Positions 33,901 through 48,700 of a stretch of DNA of 64,000 bases are shown in pieces. Within the stretch, counting starts at the first letter, position 1. The number at the start of each line of letters is the position of its first letter. The notes beneath the pieces were generated by a model. It made no database searches, was not told the origin of the DNA, and saw nothing but the letters and a program-made list of their open reading frames with translations. Origin of the DNA: Xylocopa sonorina (taxonomy: Eukaryota; Arthropoda; Insecta; Hymenoptera; Apidae); assembly GCF_050948175.1 (NCBI RefSeq), contig NW_027490107.1:2036710-2100709 (forward strand), given 5' to 3'. A program made the translations under genes and the position numbers.

Positions 33901-36900
33901 CAAGAAAGTGTCGCATTTACATTCTTTTGAAAGGAATACGAGGTATACATGACACTTCGCAATGAATATTATATCTTATTATGAAACACAGAGATGAGAT
34001 GCGATATGGCGATTTATGAAGTTTTAGATGTCTATTGCTTCGATACGTAGACAACTGCAAACGCTATTTCCTAGCAAGGAAGTGTCGCATTTACATTCTT
34101 TTGAAGTAAATACGAAGTATACGTGACACTACGCAATGAATATTATATGTTATCATAAAACATAGAAATGAGATGTGATATCGCCATTTAACAAGCGTTA
34201 GAATCCTACTGCTGCGATACGTTGACACCTACGAATGCTATTTCCTAGCATGGCAGTGTCGCATTTACATTCTTGTGATGTGAATACGAGGTATACATAA
34301 CAATGCACAATGAATATTATATGTAATCATGAAACACTGAAATGAGATGCGATATCGCGATTTAAGAAGCATTAGAACACTATTGCTTCGATACGAAGAG
34401 GTCTGCAAACGCTATTTCCTAGCAAGGAAGTGTCGCATTAACATTCATTTGAAGTGTATGCGAGGTATTCATGACACTACGCAATGAATATTATATACTA
34501 CAATGAAACATAGAAATGAGAAACGATGTCGCGTTTTGAGAAGCATTAGACCAATAATGCTACGATACGTAGACATCTGCAAACGCTATTTCCTAACAAG
34601 GAAGTGTCGCATTTACATTCTTTTGAAGTGAATACGAGGTATACATGACACTGCACATTGAATAATATATCTTATCATGAAACATAGAGATGAGATGCGA
34701 TATCGCGATTTAAGAAGCATTAGAACGCTGTTGCTTCGATACGTAGACATCTGCAAACGCTATATCTTAGCAAGAAACTGTCGCATTCTCATTCATTTGA
34801 AGTCTATGCGAGGTACACATGACACTTCGCAGTGAATATTATATATTATCATGAAACATAGAAATGAGATGCGATACCGCGAATTAGCAAGCTTTAGAAC
34901 TCTATTGTTTCGATACGTAGACAACTGCAAACGCTGTTTCCTAGCAAGGAAGTGTCGCATTTTCATTCATTTGAAGTGAATACGAGGTATACATGACACT
35001 TCGCAAATAATATTATATCTTAACAGGAAACATAAAAATGAGATGCGACATCTCGTTTTGAGACAAATTAGAAATCTATTGCTACGATACGTAGACTTCC
35101 ACAATCGCTATTTCCTAGCAAGGAAGTGTCGCATTTACATTCTTTTGAAGTGAATACGAGGTATACATGGCACTTCGCAATGAATATTATATGTAATCAT
35201 GAAACACAGAAATGAGATGCGATATCGCGGTTTAAGAAGCATTAGAACACTATTGCTTCGATACGTCGACATCTGCAAATGCTATTTCCTAGCAAGGAAG
35301 TGTCGCATCTACATTCATTTGAAGTGTATGCGAGGTATACATGACACTACGCAATGAAAATTATATACTGTCATGAAACATAGAAATGAGAAACGATGTC
35401 GCGTTTCGAGAATCATTAGAACTCTAATGCTACGATACGTAGACATCTGCAAACGCTATTTCCTGGCAAGTAAGTGTCGCGTTTACATTCTTTCGAAGTG
35501 AATACGAGGTATACATAACACTCCACAATGAATATTATATGCTATCACGAAACGTAGAGATGAGAAACGATATCGCGTTTTGAGAAGCATTAGAGCACCA
35601 ATACTACGATACGTAGACATCTGCAGACGCTATTTCCTAGCAAGGAACTGTCGCATTCACATTCATTTGAAGTGTATGCGAGGTACACATGACACTTCGC
35701 AGTGAATATTATATATTATCATGAAACATAGAAATGAGATGCGATACCGCGAATTAACAAGCTTTAGAACTCTATTGTTTCATACGTAGACAACTACAAA
35801 CGCTGTTTCCTAGCAAGGAAGTGTCGCATTTACATTCTTTTGAAGTGAATACGAGGTATACATGACACTGCACATTGAATAATATATCTTATCATGAAAC
35901 ATAGAGATGAGATGCGATATCGCGATTTAAGAAGCATTAGAACACTGTTGCTTCGATACGTAGACATCTGCAAACGCTATATCTTAGCAAGGGACTGTCG
36001 CATTCACATTCATTTGAAGTCTATGCGAGGTACACATGACACTTCGCAGTGAATATTATATATTATCATGAAACATAGAAATGAGATGCGATACCGCGAA
36101 TTAGCAAGCTTTAGAACTCTATTGTTTCGATACGTAGACAACTGCAAACGCTGTTTCCTAGCAAGGAAGTGTCGCATTTTCATTCATTTGAAGTGAATAC
36201 GAGGTATACGTGACACTTCGCAAATAATATTATATCTTAACAGGAAACATAAAAATGAGATGCGACATCTCGTTTTGAGACGCATTAGAAATCTATTGCT
36301 ACGATACGTAGACTTCCACAATCGCTATTTCCTAGCAAGGAAGTGTCGCATTTACATTCTTTTGAAGTGAATACGAGGTATACATGGCACTTCGCAATGA
36401 ATATTATATCTTATCATGAAACGTAGAAATGAGATGCGATATCGCGATTTAAGAAGCATTAGAACTCTATTGCATCGATACGTCGACATCTGCAAACGCT
36501 ATTTCCTGGCAAGTAAGTGTCGCGTTTACATTCTTTTGAAGTGAATACGAGGTATACATAACACTCCACAATGAATATTATATGCTATCATGAAACATAG
36601 AGATGAGAAACGATATCGCGTTTTGAGAAGCATTAGAGCGCCAATACTACGATACGTAGACATCTGCAAACGCTATGTCCTAGCAAGGAAGTGTAGCATT
36701 TACATTCTTTTGAAGTGAATACGAGGTATACATAACACTGCACAGTTAATATTATATCTTATCATGAAACATAGAAATGAGATGCGATATGGCGACATAA
36801 GAAGCATTAGAACTCTATTGCTTCGATACGTAGACATCTGCAAACGCTACTTCCTAGCATGGAAGTGTAGCATTTACATTCATTTGAAGTGTATGCGAGG

Positions 36901-37020
36901 TATACATGACACTACGCAATGAAAATTATATACTACAATGAAACATAGAAATGAGAAACGATGTCGCGTTTTGAGAAGCATTAGAACTCTAATGCTACGA
37001 TACGTAGACATCTGCAAACG
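27950..37020 (+). repeat. Intermediate 174-bp satellite array
   Basis: About 52 forward monomers. Typical words are CTTCGATACGTAGACATC, CTATTTCCTAGCAAGGAAG, GCGATATCGCGATTTAAG and TTCGCAATGAATATTATATC. Divergence between neighbours is moderate. Small multi-monomer duplications occur: 28,387-28,760 resembles 28,880-29,240, and 34,640-35,020 resembles 35,850-36,230. No gene is supported; the short open frames are by-products of the repeat. Confidence 0.92.
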
Positions 37021-40000
37021 CTATTTCCTTGCAAGGAAGTGTCGCATTTACATTCATTTGATGTGTAGACGAGGAATACATAACACTTCGCAAATCATAT
37101 TATATCTTACCATGAAACATAGGAATGAGATGCGATATCGCGTTTTAAGAATCATAAGAACTCTATTGCTACGATACGTAGACATCTGCAAACGCTATTT
37201 CCTTGCAAGGAAGTGTCGCATTTACATTCATTTGAATCGTAGACGAGGAATGCATAACACTTCGCAATGAATATTATATCTTACCATGAAACATAGAAAT
37301 GAGATGCGATATCGCGTTTTAAGAAGCATTAGAAATCTATTGCTACGATACCTAGACATCTGCAGACGCTATTGCCTAGCAAGGATGTGTCGCAGTTACA
37401 TTCATTTGAAGTGTAGACGAGGAATACATAACACTTCGCAAATCATATTACATCTTACCATGAAACATAGAAATGTGATGCGATATCGCGTTTTAAGAAG
37501 CAGCAGAAATCAATTGCTACGATACGTAGACATCTGAAAACGCTATTTCCTTGCAAGAAAGTGTCGCATTTACATCCATTTGAAGTGTAGACGACGGATA
37601 CATAACACTTCGCAAATCATATTATACCTTACCGTGAAACATAGAAATGAGATGCGATATCGCGTTTTAAGAATCATAAGAACTCTATTGCTACGATACG
37701 TAGACATCTGCAAACGCTATTTTCTTGCAAGGAAGTGTCGCATTTACATTCATTTGATGTGTAGACGAGGAATACATAACACTTTGCAAATCATATTATA
37801 TCTTACCATGAAACATAGAAATGAGATGCGATATCGCGTTTTAAGTATCATAAGAACTCTATTGCTACGATACGTAGACATCTGCAAACGCTATTGCCTA
37901 GCAAGGATGTGTCGCAGTTACATTCATTTGAAGTGTAGACGAGGAATACATAACACTTCGCAAATCATATTATATCTTACCATGAAACATAGAAATGAGA
38001 TGCGATATCGCGTTTTAAGAAGCATTAGAACTCTATTGCTACGATACGTAGACATCTGCAAACGCTATTTCCTTGCAAGGAAGTGTTGCATTTACATTCA
38101 TTTGAAGTGTAGACGAGGAATACATGACACTTCTCAAATCATATTATATCTTACCATGAAACATAGAAATGAGATGCGATATCGCGTTTTAAGAAGCATT
38201 AGAACTCTATTGCTACGATACCTAGACTTCTCCAGACGCTATTTCCTAGCAAGGAAGTGTAGCATTTACATTCATTTGATGTGTAGACGAGGAATACATG
38301 ACACTTCGCAAATCATATAATATCTTACCATGAAACATAGAAATGAGATGCGATATCGCGTTTTAAGAATCATAAGAACTCTATTGCTACGATACGTAGA
38401 CATCTGCAAACGCTATTTTCTTGCAAGGAAGTGTCGCATTTACATTCATTTGATGTGTAGACGAGGAATACAAAACACTTTGCAAATCATATTATATCTT
38501 ACCATGAAACATAGAAATGAGATGTGATATCGCGTTTTAAGTATCATAAGAAATCTATTGCTACGATACGTAGACATCTGCAAACGCTATTTCCTTGCAA
38601 GGAAGTGTCGCATTTACATTCATTTGAAGTATAGACGAGGAATACATAACACTTCGCAAATCATATGATATCTTACCATGCAACATAGAAATGAGATGCG
38701 ATATCGCGTTTTAAGAAGCATTAGAACTCTATTGCTACGATACCTAGACATCTGCAAACGCTATTTCCTAGCGAGGAAGTGTCGCATTTACATTCATTTG
38801 AAGTGTAGACGAGGAATACATAACACTTCGCAAATCATATTATATCTTACCATGAAACATAGAAATGAGATGCGATATCGCGTTTTAAGAAGCATTAGAA
38901 CTCTATTGCTACGGTACCTAGACATCTGCAGACGCTATTTCCTAGCAAGGAAGTGTCGCATTTACTTTCATTTGAAGTGTAGACGAGGAATACATAACAC
39001 TCCGCAAATCATATTATATCTTACCATGAAACATAGAAATGAAATCCGATATCGCGTTTTAAGAATCATAAGAACTCTATTGCTACGATACGTAGATATC
39101 TGCAAACGCTATTTCCTTGCAAAGAAGTGTCGCATTTACATTCATTTGAAGTGTAGACGAGGAATACATGACACTTCGCAAATCATATTATATCTTACCA
39201 TGAAACATAGAAATGAGATGCGAAATCGCGTTTTAAGAAGCATTAGAACACTATTGCTACGATAGGTAGACATTTGCAAACGCTATTTCCTTTCAAGGAA
39301 GTGTCGCATTTACATTCATTTGAAGAATAGCCGCGGAATACATAACACTTCGCAAATCATATTATATCTTACCATGAAACATAGAAATGAGATGCGATAT
39401 CGCATTTTAAGAAGCATTAGAACACTACTGCTACGATAGGTAGACATTTGCAAACGCTATTTCCTTGCAAGGAAGTGTCGCATTTACATTCATCTGAAGT
39501 GTAGACGAGGAATACATAACACTTCGCAATGAATATTATATCTTATCATGAAACATAGATATGAGATGCAATATCTCGTTTTAAGAAGCATTTGAACTCT
39601 ATTGCTACGATACCTAGACATCTGCAGACGCTATTTCCTGGCAAGGAAGTGTCGCATTTATATTCACTTGAAGTGTAGACGATGAATACATGACACTTCG
39701 CAAATCATATTATATCTTACCATGAAACATAGAAATGAGATGCGATATCGCGTTTTAAGAAGCATTAGAAATCTATTGCTACGATACCTAGACATCTGCA
39801 GACGCTATTTCCTAGCAAGGAAGTGTCGCATTTACATTCATTTGAAGTGTAGACGAGGAATACATAACACTTCGCAAATCATATTATATCTTACCATGAA
39901 ACATAGAAATGAGATCCGATATCGCGTTTTAAGAAGCATTAGAAATCTATTGCTACGATACCTAGACATCTGCAGACGCTATTTCCTAGCAAGGAAGTGT

Positions 40001-40417
40001 CGCATTTACATTCATTTGAAGTGTAGACGAGGAATACATAACACTTCGCAAATCATATTATATCTTACCATGAAACATAGAAATGAGATCCGATATCGCG
40101 TTTTAAGAATCATAAGAACTCTATTGCTACGATGCGTAGACATCTGCAAACGCTATTTCCTTGCAAGGAAGTGTCGCATTTACATTCATTTGTATCGTAG
40201 ACAAGGCATGCATAACACTTCGCAATGAATATTATATCTTATCATGAAACATAGATATGAGATGCAATATCTCGTTTTAAGAAGCATTTGAATTCTATTG
40301 CTACGATACGTAGACATCTGCAAACGCTATTTCCTTGCAAGGGAGTGTCGCATTTACATTCATTTGAATCGTAGACGAGGAAAGGATAACACTTCGCAAT
40401 GAATATTATATCTTACC

Positions 40418-42853
40418 ATGAAACATAGAAATGAGATGCGATATCGCGTTCTAAGAAGCATTAGAACTCTATTGCTACGATACCTATACATCTGCAGACG
40501 CTATTTCCTAGCAAGGAAGTGTCGCATTTACATTCATTTGAAGTGTAGACAAGGAATACATGACACTTCGCAAATCATATTATATCTTACCAGGAAACAT
40601 TGAAATGAGATGCGATATCGCGTTTTAACGAGCATTAGAAATCTATTGCTACTATACGTAGACATCTGCAAACGCTATTTCCTAACGAGGAAGTGTCGCA
40701 TTTACATTCATTTGAAGTGTAGACGAGGAATACATAACACTTCGCAAATCATATTATACCTTACCATGAAACATAGAAATGAGATGCGATATCGCGTTTT
40801 AAGGATCATAAGAACTCTATTGCTACGATACGTAGACATCTGCAAACGCTATTTCTTTGCAAAGAAGTGTCGCATTTACATTCATTTGAAGTGTAGACGA
40901 GGAATACATAACACTTCGCAAATCATATTATATCTTACCATGAAACATAGAAATGAGATGCGATATCGTGTTTTAAGAAGCATTAGAACACTATTCCTAC
41001 GGTACCTAGACATCTGCAGACGCTGTTACCTAGCAAGGAAGTGTCGCATTTACATTCATTTGAAGTGTAGACGAGGAATACATAACACTTCGCAAATCAT
41101 ATTATATCTTACCATGAAACATAGAAATGAGATCCGATAACGCGTTTTAAGAAGCATTAGAACACTATTGCTACGACAGGTAGACATTTGCAAACGCTAT
41201 TTCCTTGCAAGGAAGTGTCGCATTTACATTCATTTGAAGTGTAGACAAGGAATACATGACACTCCGCAAATCATATTATATCTTACCATGAAACATAGGA
41301 ATGAGAGGCGATATCGCGTTTTAAGAATCATAAGAACTCTATTGCTACGATACGTAGACATCTGCAAACGCTATTTCCATGCATGGAAGTGTCGCATTTA
41401 CATTCATTTGAAGTGTAGACGAGGAATACATGACACTTCGCAAATCATATTATACCTTACCATGAAACATAGAAATGAGATGCGATATCGCGTTTTAAGA
41501 ATCATAAGAACTCTATTGCTACGATACCTAGACATCTGCAGACGCTATTTCGTGGCAAGGAAGTGTCGCATTTACATTCATTTGAATCGTAGACGAGGAA
41601 AGGATAACACTTCGCAACGAATATTATATCTTACCATGAAACATAGAAATGAGATGCGATATCGCGTTCTAAGAAGCATTAGAACTCTATTGCTACGATA
41701 CCTATACATCTGCAGACGCTATTTCCTAGCAAGGAAGTGTCGCATTTACATTCATTTGAAGTGTAGACAAGGAATACATGACACTTCGCAAATCATATTA
41801 TATCTTACCAGGAAACATAGAAATGAGATGCGATATCGCGTTTTAACGAGCATTAGAAATCTATTGCTACTATACGTAGACATCTGCAAACGCTATTTCC
41901 TAGCGAGGAAGTGTCGCATTTACATTCATTTGAAGTGTAGACGAGGAATACATAACACTTCGCAAATCATATTATACCTTACCATGAAACATAGAAATGA
42001 GATGCGATATCGCGTTTTAAGGATCATAAGAACTCTATTGCTACGATACGTAGACATCTGCAAACGCTATTTCTTTGCAAAGAAGTGTCGCATTTACATT
42101 CATTTGAAGTGTAGACGAGGAATACATAACACTTCGCAAATCATATTATATCTTACCATGAAACATAGAAATGAGATGCGATATCGTGTTTTAAGAAGCA
42201 TTAGAACACTATTCCTACGATACCTAGACATCTGCAGACGCTGTTACCTAGCAAGGAAGTGTCGCATTTACATTCATTTGAAGTGTAGACGAGGAATACA
42301 TAACACTTCGCAAATCATATTATATCTTACCATGAAACATAGAAATGAGATCCGATAACGCGTTTCAAGAAGCATTAGAACACTATTGCTACGACAGGTA
42401 GACATTTGCAAACGCTATTTCCTTGCAAGGAAGTGTCGCATTTACATTCATTTGAAGTGTAGACGAGGAATACATGACACTCCGCAAATCATATTATATC
42501 TTACCATGAAACATAGGAATGAGAGGCGATATCGCGTTTTAAGAATCATAAGAACTCTATTGCTACGATACGTAGACATCTGCAAACGCTATTTCCATGC
42601 ATGGAAGTGTCGCATTTACATTCATTTGAATTGTAGACGAGGAATACATGACACTTCGCAAATCATATTATATCTTACCATGAATCATAAAAGTGAGATG
42701 CGATATCGCGTTTTAAGAAGCATCAGAAATCCATTGCTACGATACGTAGACATCTGCAAACGCTATTTCCTTGCAAGAAAGTGTCGCATTTACATTCATT
42801 TGAAGTGTAGACGAGGAATACATAACACTTCGCAAATCATATTATATCTTACC
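40418..42853 (+). repeat. Tandem 7-monomer higher-order repeat, 2 x 1,218 bp
   Basis: Distinctive variant monomers recur at a shift of exactly 1,218 bases (7 x 174): features at 40,418 reappear at 41,636 and those at 41,168 at 42,386. The copies are nearly identical, with scattered single-base differences. The equivalent place in the 55-60 kb block has no such expansion. Confidence 0.85.
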
Positions 42854-45794
42854 ATGAAACATAGAAATGAGATCCGATATCGCGTTTTAAGAATCATAAG
42901 AACTCTATTGCTACGATACGTAGACATCTGCAAACGCTATTTCCTTGCAAGGAAGTGTCGCATTTACATTCATTTGAATCGTAGACGAGGAAAGGATAAC
43001 ACTTCGCAATGAATATGATATCTTACCATGAAACATAGAAATGAGATGCGATATCGCGTTTTAAGAAGCATTAGAACTCTATTGCTACGATACCTATACA
43101 TCTGCAGACGCTATTTCCTAGCAAGGAAGTGTCGCATTTACATTCATTTGAAGTGTAGACGAGGAATACAGGACACTTCGCAAATCATATTATATCTTAC
43201 CATGAAACATAGAAATGAGATGCGATATCGCGTTTTAACGAGCATTAGAAATCTATTGCTACGATACGTAGACATCTGCAAACGCTATTTCCTAGCGAGG
43301 AAGTGTCGCATTTACGTTCATTTGAAGTGTAGACGAGGAATACATAACACTTCGCAAATCATATTATACCTTACCATGAAACATAGAAATGAGATGCGAT
43401 ATCGCGTTTTAAGAAGCAGCAGAAATCCATTGCTACGATACGTAGACATCTGCAAACGCTATTTCCTTGCAAGGAAGTGTCGCATTTACATTCATTTGAA
43501 TTGTAGACGAGGAATACATGACACTCCGCAAATCATATTATATCTTACCATGAAACATAGGAATGAGAGGCGATATCGCGTTTTAAGAATCATAAGAACT
43601 CTATTGCTACGATACGTAGACATCTGCAAACGCTATTTCCATGCAGGGAAGTGTCCCATTTACATTCATTTGAAGTGTAGACGAGGAATACATAACACTT
43701 CGCAAATCATATTATATCTTAACATGAAACATAGAAATGAGATGCGATATCGCGTTTTAAGAAGCATTAGAACTCTATTGCTACGATACCTAGACATCTG
43801 CAGACGCTATTTCCTAGCAAGGATGTGTCGCAGTTACATTCATTTGATGTGTAGACGAGAAATACATAACACTTCGCAAATCATATTACATCTTACCATG
43901 AAACATAGAAATGAGATGCGATATCGCGTTTTAAGAATCATAAGAACTATATTGCTACGATACGCAGACATCTGCAAACGCTATTTCCTTGCAAGGAAGT
44001 GTCGCATTTACATTCATTTGAATCGTAGACGAGGAATGCATATCACTTCGCAATGAATATTATATCTTATCATGAAACATAGATATGAGATGCAATATCT
44101 CGTTTTAAGAAGCATTTGAACTCAATTGATACGATACGTAGACATCTGCAAACGCTATTTCCTTGCAAGGGAGTGTCGCATTTACATTCATTTGAAGTGT
44201 AGACGAGGAATGCATAACACTTCGCAAATCATATTATATCTTACCATGAAACATAGAAATGAGATGCGATATCGCGTTTTAAGAAGCATTAGAACTCTAT
44301 TGCTACGATACGTAGACATCTGCAAACGCCATTTCCTAGCGAGGAAGTGTCGCATTCACATTCATTTGAAGTGTAGACGAGGAATACATAACACTTCGCA
44401 AATCATAATATATCTTACCATGAAACATAGAAATGAGATGCGATATCGCGTTTTAAGAATCATAAGAACTCTATTGCTACGATACGTAGACATCTGCAAA
44501 CGCTATTTCCTTGCAAGGAAGTGTCGCATTTACATTCATTTGTATCGTAGACGAGGCATGCATAACACTACGCAATGAACATTATATCTTATCATGAAAC
44601 ATAGACATGAGATGCAATATCTCGTTTTAAGAAGCATTTGAACTCTATTGCTACGATACGTAGACATCTGCAAACGTTATTTCCTTGCAAGGGAGTGTCG
44701 CATTTACATTCATTTGAATCGTAGACGAGGAAAGGATAACACTTCGCAATGAATATTATATCTTACCATGAAACATAGAAATGAGATGCGATATCGCGTT
44801 TTAAGAAGCATTAGAACTCTATTGCTACGATACCTATACATCTGCAGACGCTATTTCCTAGCAAGGAAGAGTCGCATTTACATTCATTTGAAGTGTAGAC
44901 GAGGAATACATGACACTTCGCAAATCATATTATATCTTACCACGAAACATAGAAATGAGATGCGATATCGTGTTTTAAGAAGCATTAGAACTCTATTCCT
45001 ACGATACCTAGACATCTGCAGACGCTATTACCTAGCAAGGATGTGTCGCATTTACATTCATTTGAAGTGTAGACGAGGAATACATGACACTTCACAAACC
45101 ATATAATATCTTACCATAAAACATAGAAATGAGATGCGATATCGCGTTTTAAGTATCATAAGAAATCTATTGCTACGATACGTAGACATCTGCAAACGCT
45201 ATTTCCTTGCAAGGAAGTGTCGCATTTACATTCATTTGAAGTGTAGACGAGGAATACATAACACTTCGCAAATCATATTATATCTTACCATGAAACATAG
45301 AAATGAGATCCGATATCGCGTTTTAAGAAGCATTAGAACACTATTGCTACGACAGGTAGACATTTGCAAACGCTATTTCCTTGCAAAGAAGTGTCGCATT
45401 TACATTCATTTGAAGTGTAGACGAGGAATACATGACACTCCGCAAATCATATTATATCTCACCATGAAACATAGGAATGAGAGGCGATATCGCGTTTTAA
45501 GAATCATAAGAACTCTATTGCTACGATACGTAGACATCTGCAAACGCTATTTCCTTGCAACGAAGTGTCGCATTTACATTCATTTGAAGCCTGGACGAGG
45601 AATACATGACACTTCGCAAATCATATTATATCTTACCATGAAACATAGAAATGAGATGCGATATCGCGTTTTAAGAAGCAGCAGAAATCCATTGCTACGA
45701 TACGTAGACATCTGCAAACGCTATTTCCTTGCAAGGAAGTGTCGCATTTACATTCATTTGAAGTGTAGACGAGGAATACATAACACTTCGCAAA

Positions 45795-48700
45795 TCATAT
45801 TATATCTTACCATGAAACATAGAAATGAGATGCGATATCGCGTTTTAAGAAGCGTTAGAAATCTATTGCTACGATACGTAGACATCTGCAAACGCTATTT
45901 CCTTGCAAAGAAGTGTCGCATTTACATTCATTTGAAGTGTAGACGAGGACTACATAACACTTCGCACATCATATTATATCTTACCATGAAACATAGAAAT
46001 GAGATGCGATATCGCGTTTTAAGAAGCATTAGAACACTATTGCTACGATAGGTAGAAAATTGCAAACGCTATTTCCTTGCAAGGAAGTGTCGCATTTACA
46101 TTCGATTGCAGTGTAGACGAGGAATACATAACACTTCGCAAATCATATTATATCTTACCATGAAACATGGAAATGAGTTGTGATATCGCGTTTTAGGTAT
46201 CATAAGAACTCTATTGCTACGATACCTAGACATCTGCAGACGCTATTTCCTTGCAAGGAAGTGTCGCATTTACATTCATTTGAAGTGTAGACGAGGAATA
46301 CATGACACTTCGCAAATCATATTATATCTTACCATGAAACATAGAAATGAGATGCGATATCGCGTTTTAAGAAGCATTAGAACTCTATTGCTACGATAGG
46401 TAGACATTTGCAGACGCTATTTCCTTGCAAGGAAGTTTCGCATTTACATTCATTTGAATCGTACCATGAAACATAGAAATGTGGTGCAATATCGCGATTT
46501 AAGAATCATAAGAACTCTATTGCTACGATACGCAGACATCTGCAAAAGCTATTTCCTTGCAAGGAAGTGTCGCACTTACATTCATTTGAATCGTAGACGA
46601 GGAATACATGATACTTCGCAAATCATATTATATCTTACCATGAAACATAGAAATGAGATGCAATATCGCGATTTAAGAATCATAAGAACTCTATTACTAC
46701 GATACTCAAACATCTGCAAACGCTATTTCCTTGCAAGGAAGTGTCGCATTTACATTCATTTGAAGTGTAGACCAGGAATACATAACACTCCGCAAATCAT
46801 ATTACATCTTACCATGAAACATAGAAATGAGATGCGATATCGCGTTTTAAGAAGCATTAGAACTCTATTGCTACGATACGTAGACATCTGCAAACGCTAT
46901 TTCCTTGCAAGGAAGTGTTGCATTTACATTCATTTGAAGTGTAGACGAGGAATACATGACACTTCTCAAATCATATTATATCTTACCATGAAACATAGAA
47001 ATGAGATGCGATATCGCGTTTTAAGAAGCATTAGAACTCTATTGCTACGATACGTAGACATCTGCAAACGCTATTTCCTTGCAAGGAAGTGTTGCATTTA
47101 CATTCATTTGAAGTGTAGACGAGGAATACATGACACTTCTCAAATCATATTATATCTTACCATGAAACATAGAAATGAGATGCGATATCGCGTTTTATGA
47201 AGCATTAGAACTCTATTGCTACGATACCTAGACTTCTCCAGACGCTATTTCCTAGCAAGGAAGTGTAGCATTTACATTCATTTGATGTGTAGACGAGGAA
47301 TACATGACACTTCGCAAATCATATAATATCTTACCATGAAACATAGAAATGAGATGCGATATCGCGTTTTAAGAATCATAAGAACTCTATTGCTACGATA
47401 CGTAGACATCTGCAAACGCTATTTCCCTGCAAGGAAGTGTCGCATTTACATTCAATTGATGTGTAGACGAGGAATACATAACACTTCGCAAATCATATTA
47501 TATCTTACCATGAAACATAGGAATGAGATGCGATATCGCGTTTTAAGAATCATAAGAACTCTGTTGCTACGATACGTAGACATCTACAAACGCTATTTCC
47601 TTGCAAGGAAATGTTGCATTTACATTCATTTGAATCGTAGACGAGGAATGCATAACACTTCGCAATGAATATTATATCTTACCATGAAACATAGAAATGA
47701 GATGCGATATCGCGTTTTAAGAAGCATTAGAAATCTATTGCTACGATACCTAGACATCTGCAGACGCTATTGCCTAGCAAGGATGTGTCGCAGTTACATT
47801 CATTTGAAGTGTAGACGAGGAATACATAACACTTCGCAAATCATATTACATCTTACCATGAAACATAGAAATGTGATGCGATATCGCGTTTTAAGAAGCA
47901 GCAGAAATCAATTGCTACGATACGTAGACATCTGCAAACGCTATTTCCTTGCAAGAAAGTGTCGCATTTACATCCATTTGAAGTGTAGACGACGGATACA
48001 TAACACTTCGCAAATCATATTATACCTTACCGTGAAACATAGAAATGAGATGCGATATCGCGTTTTAAGAATCATAAGAACTCTATTGCTACGATACGTA
48101 GACATCTGCAAACGCTATTTTCTTGCAAGGAAGTGTCGCATTTACATTGATTTGATGTGTAGACGAGGAATACATAACACTTTGCAAATCATATTATATC
48201 TTACCATGAAACATAGAAATGAGATGCGATATCGCGTTTTAAGAAGCGTTAGAAATCTATTGCTACGATACGTAGACATCTGCAAACGCTATTTCCTTGC
48301 AAAGAAGTGTCGCATTTACATTCATTTGAAGTGTAGACGAGGACTACATAACACTTCGCACATCATATTATATCTTACCATGAAACATAGAAATGAGATG
48401 CGATATCGCGTTTTAAGAAGCATTAGAACACTATTGCTACGATAGGTAGAAAATTGCAAACGCTATTTCCTTGCAAGGAAGTGTCGCATTTACATTCGAT
48501 TGCAGTGTAGACGAGGAATACATAACACTTCGCAAATCATATTATATCTTACCATGAAACATGGAAATGAGTTGTGATATCGCGTTTTAGGTATCATAAG
48601 AACTCTATTGCTACGATACCTAGACATCTGCAGACGCTATTTCCTTGCAAGGAAGTGTCGCATTTACATTCATTTGAAGTGTAGACGAGGAATACATGAC

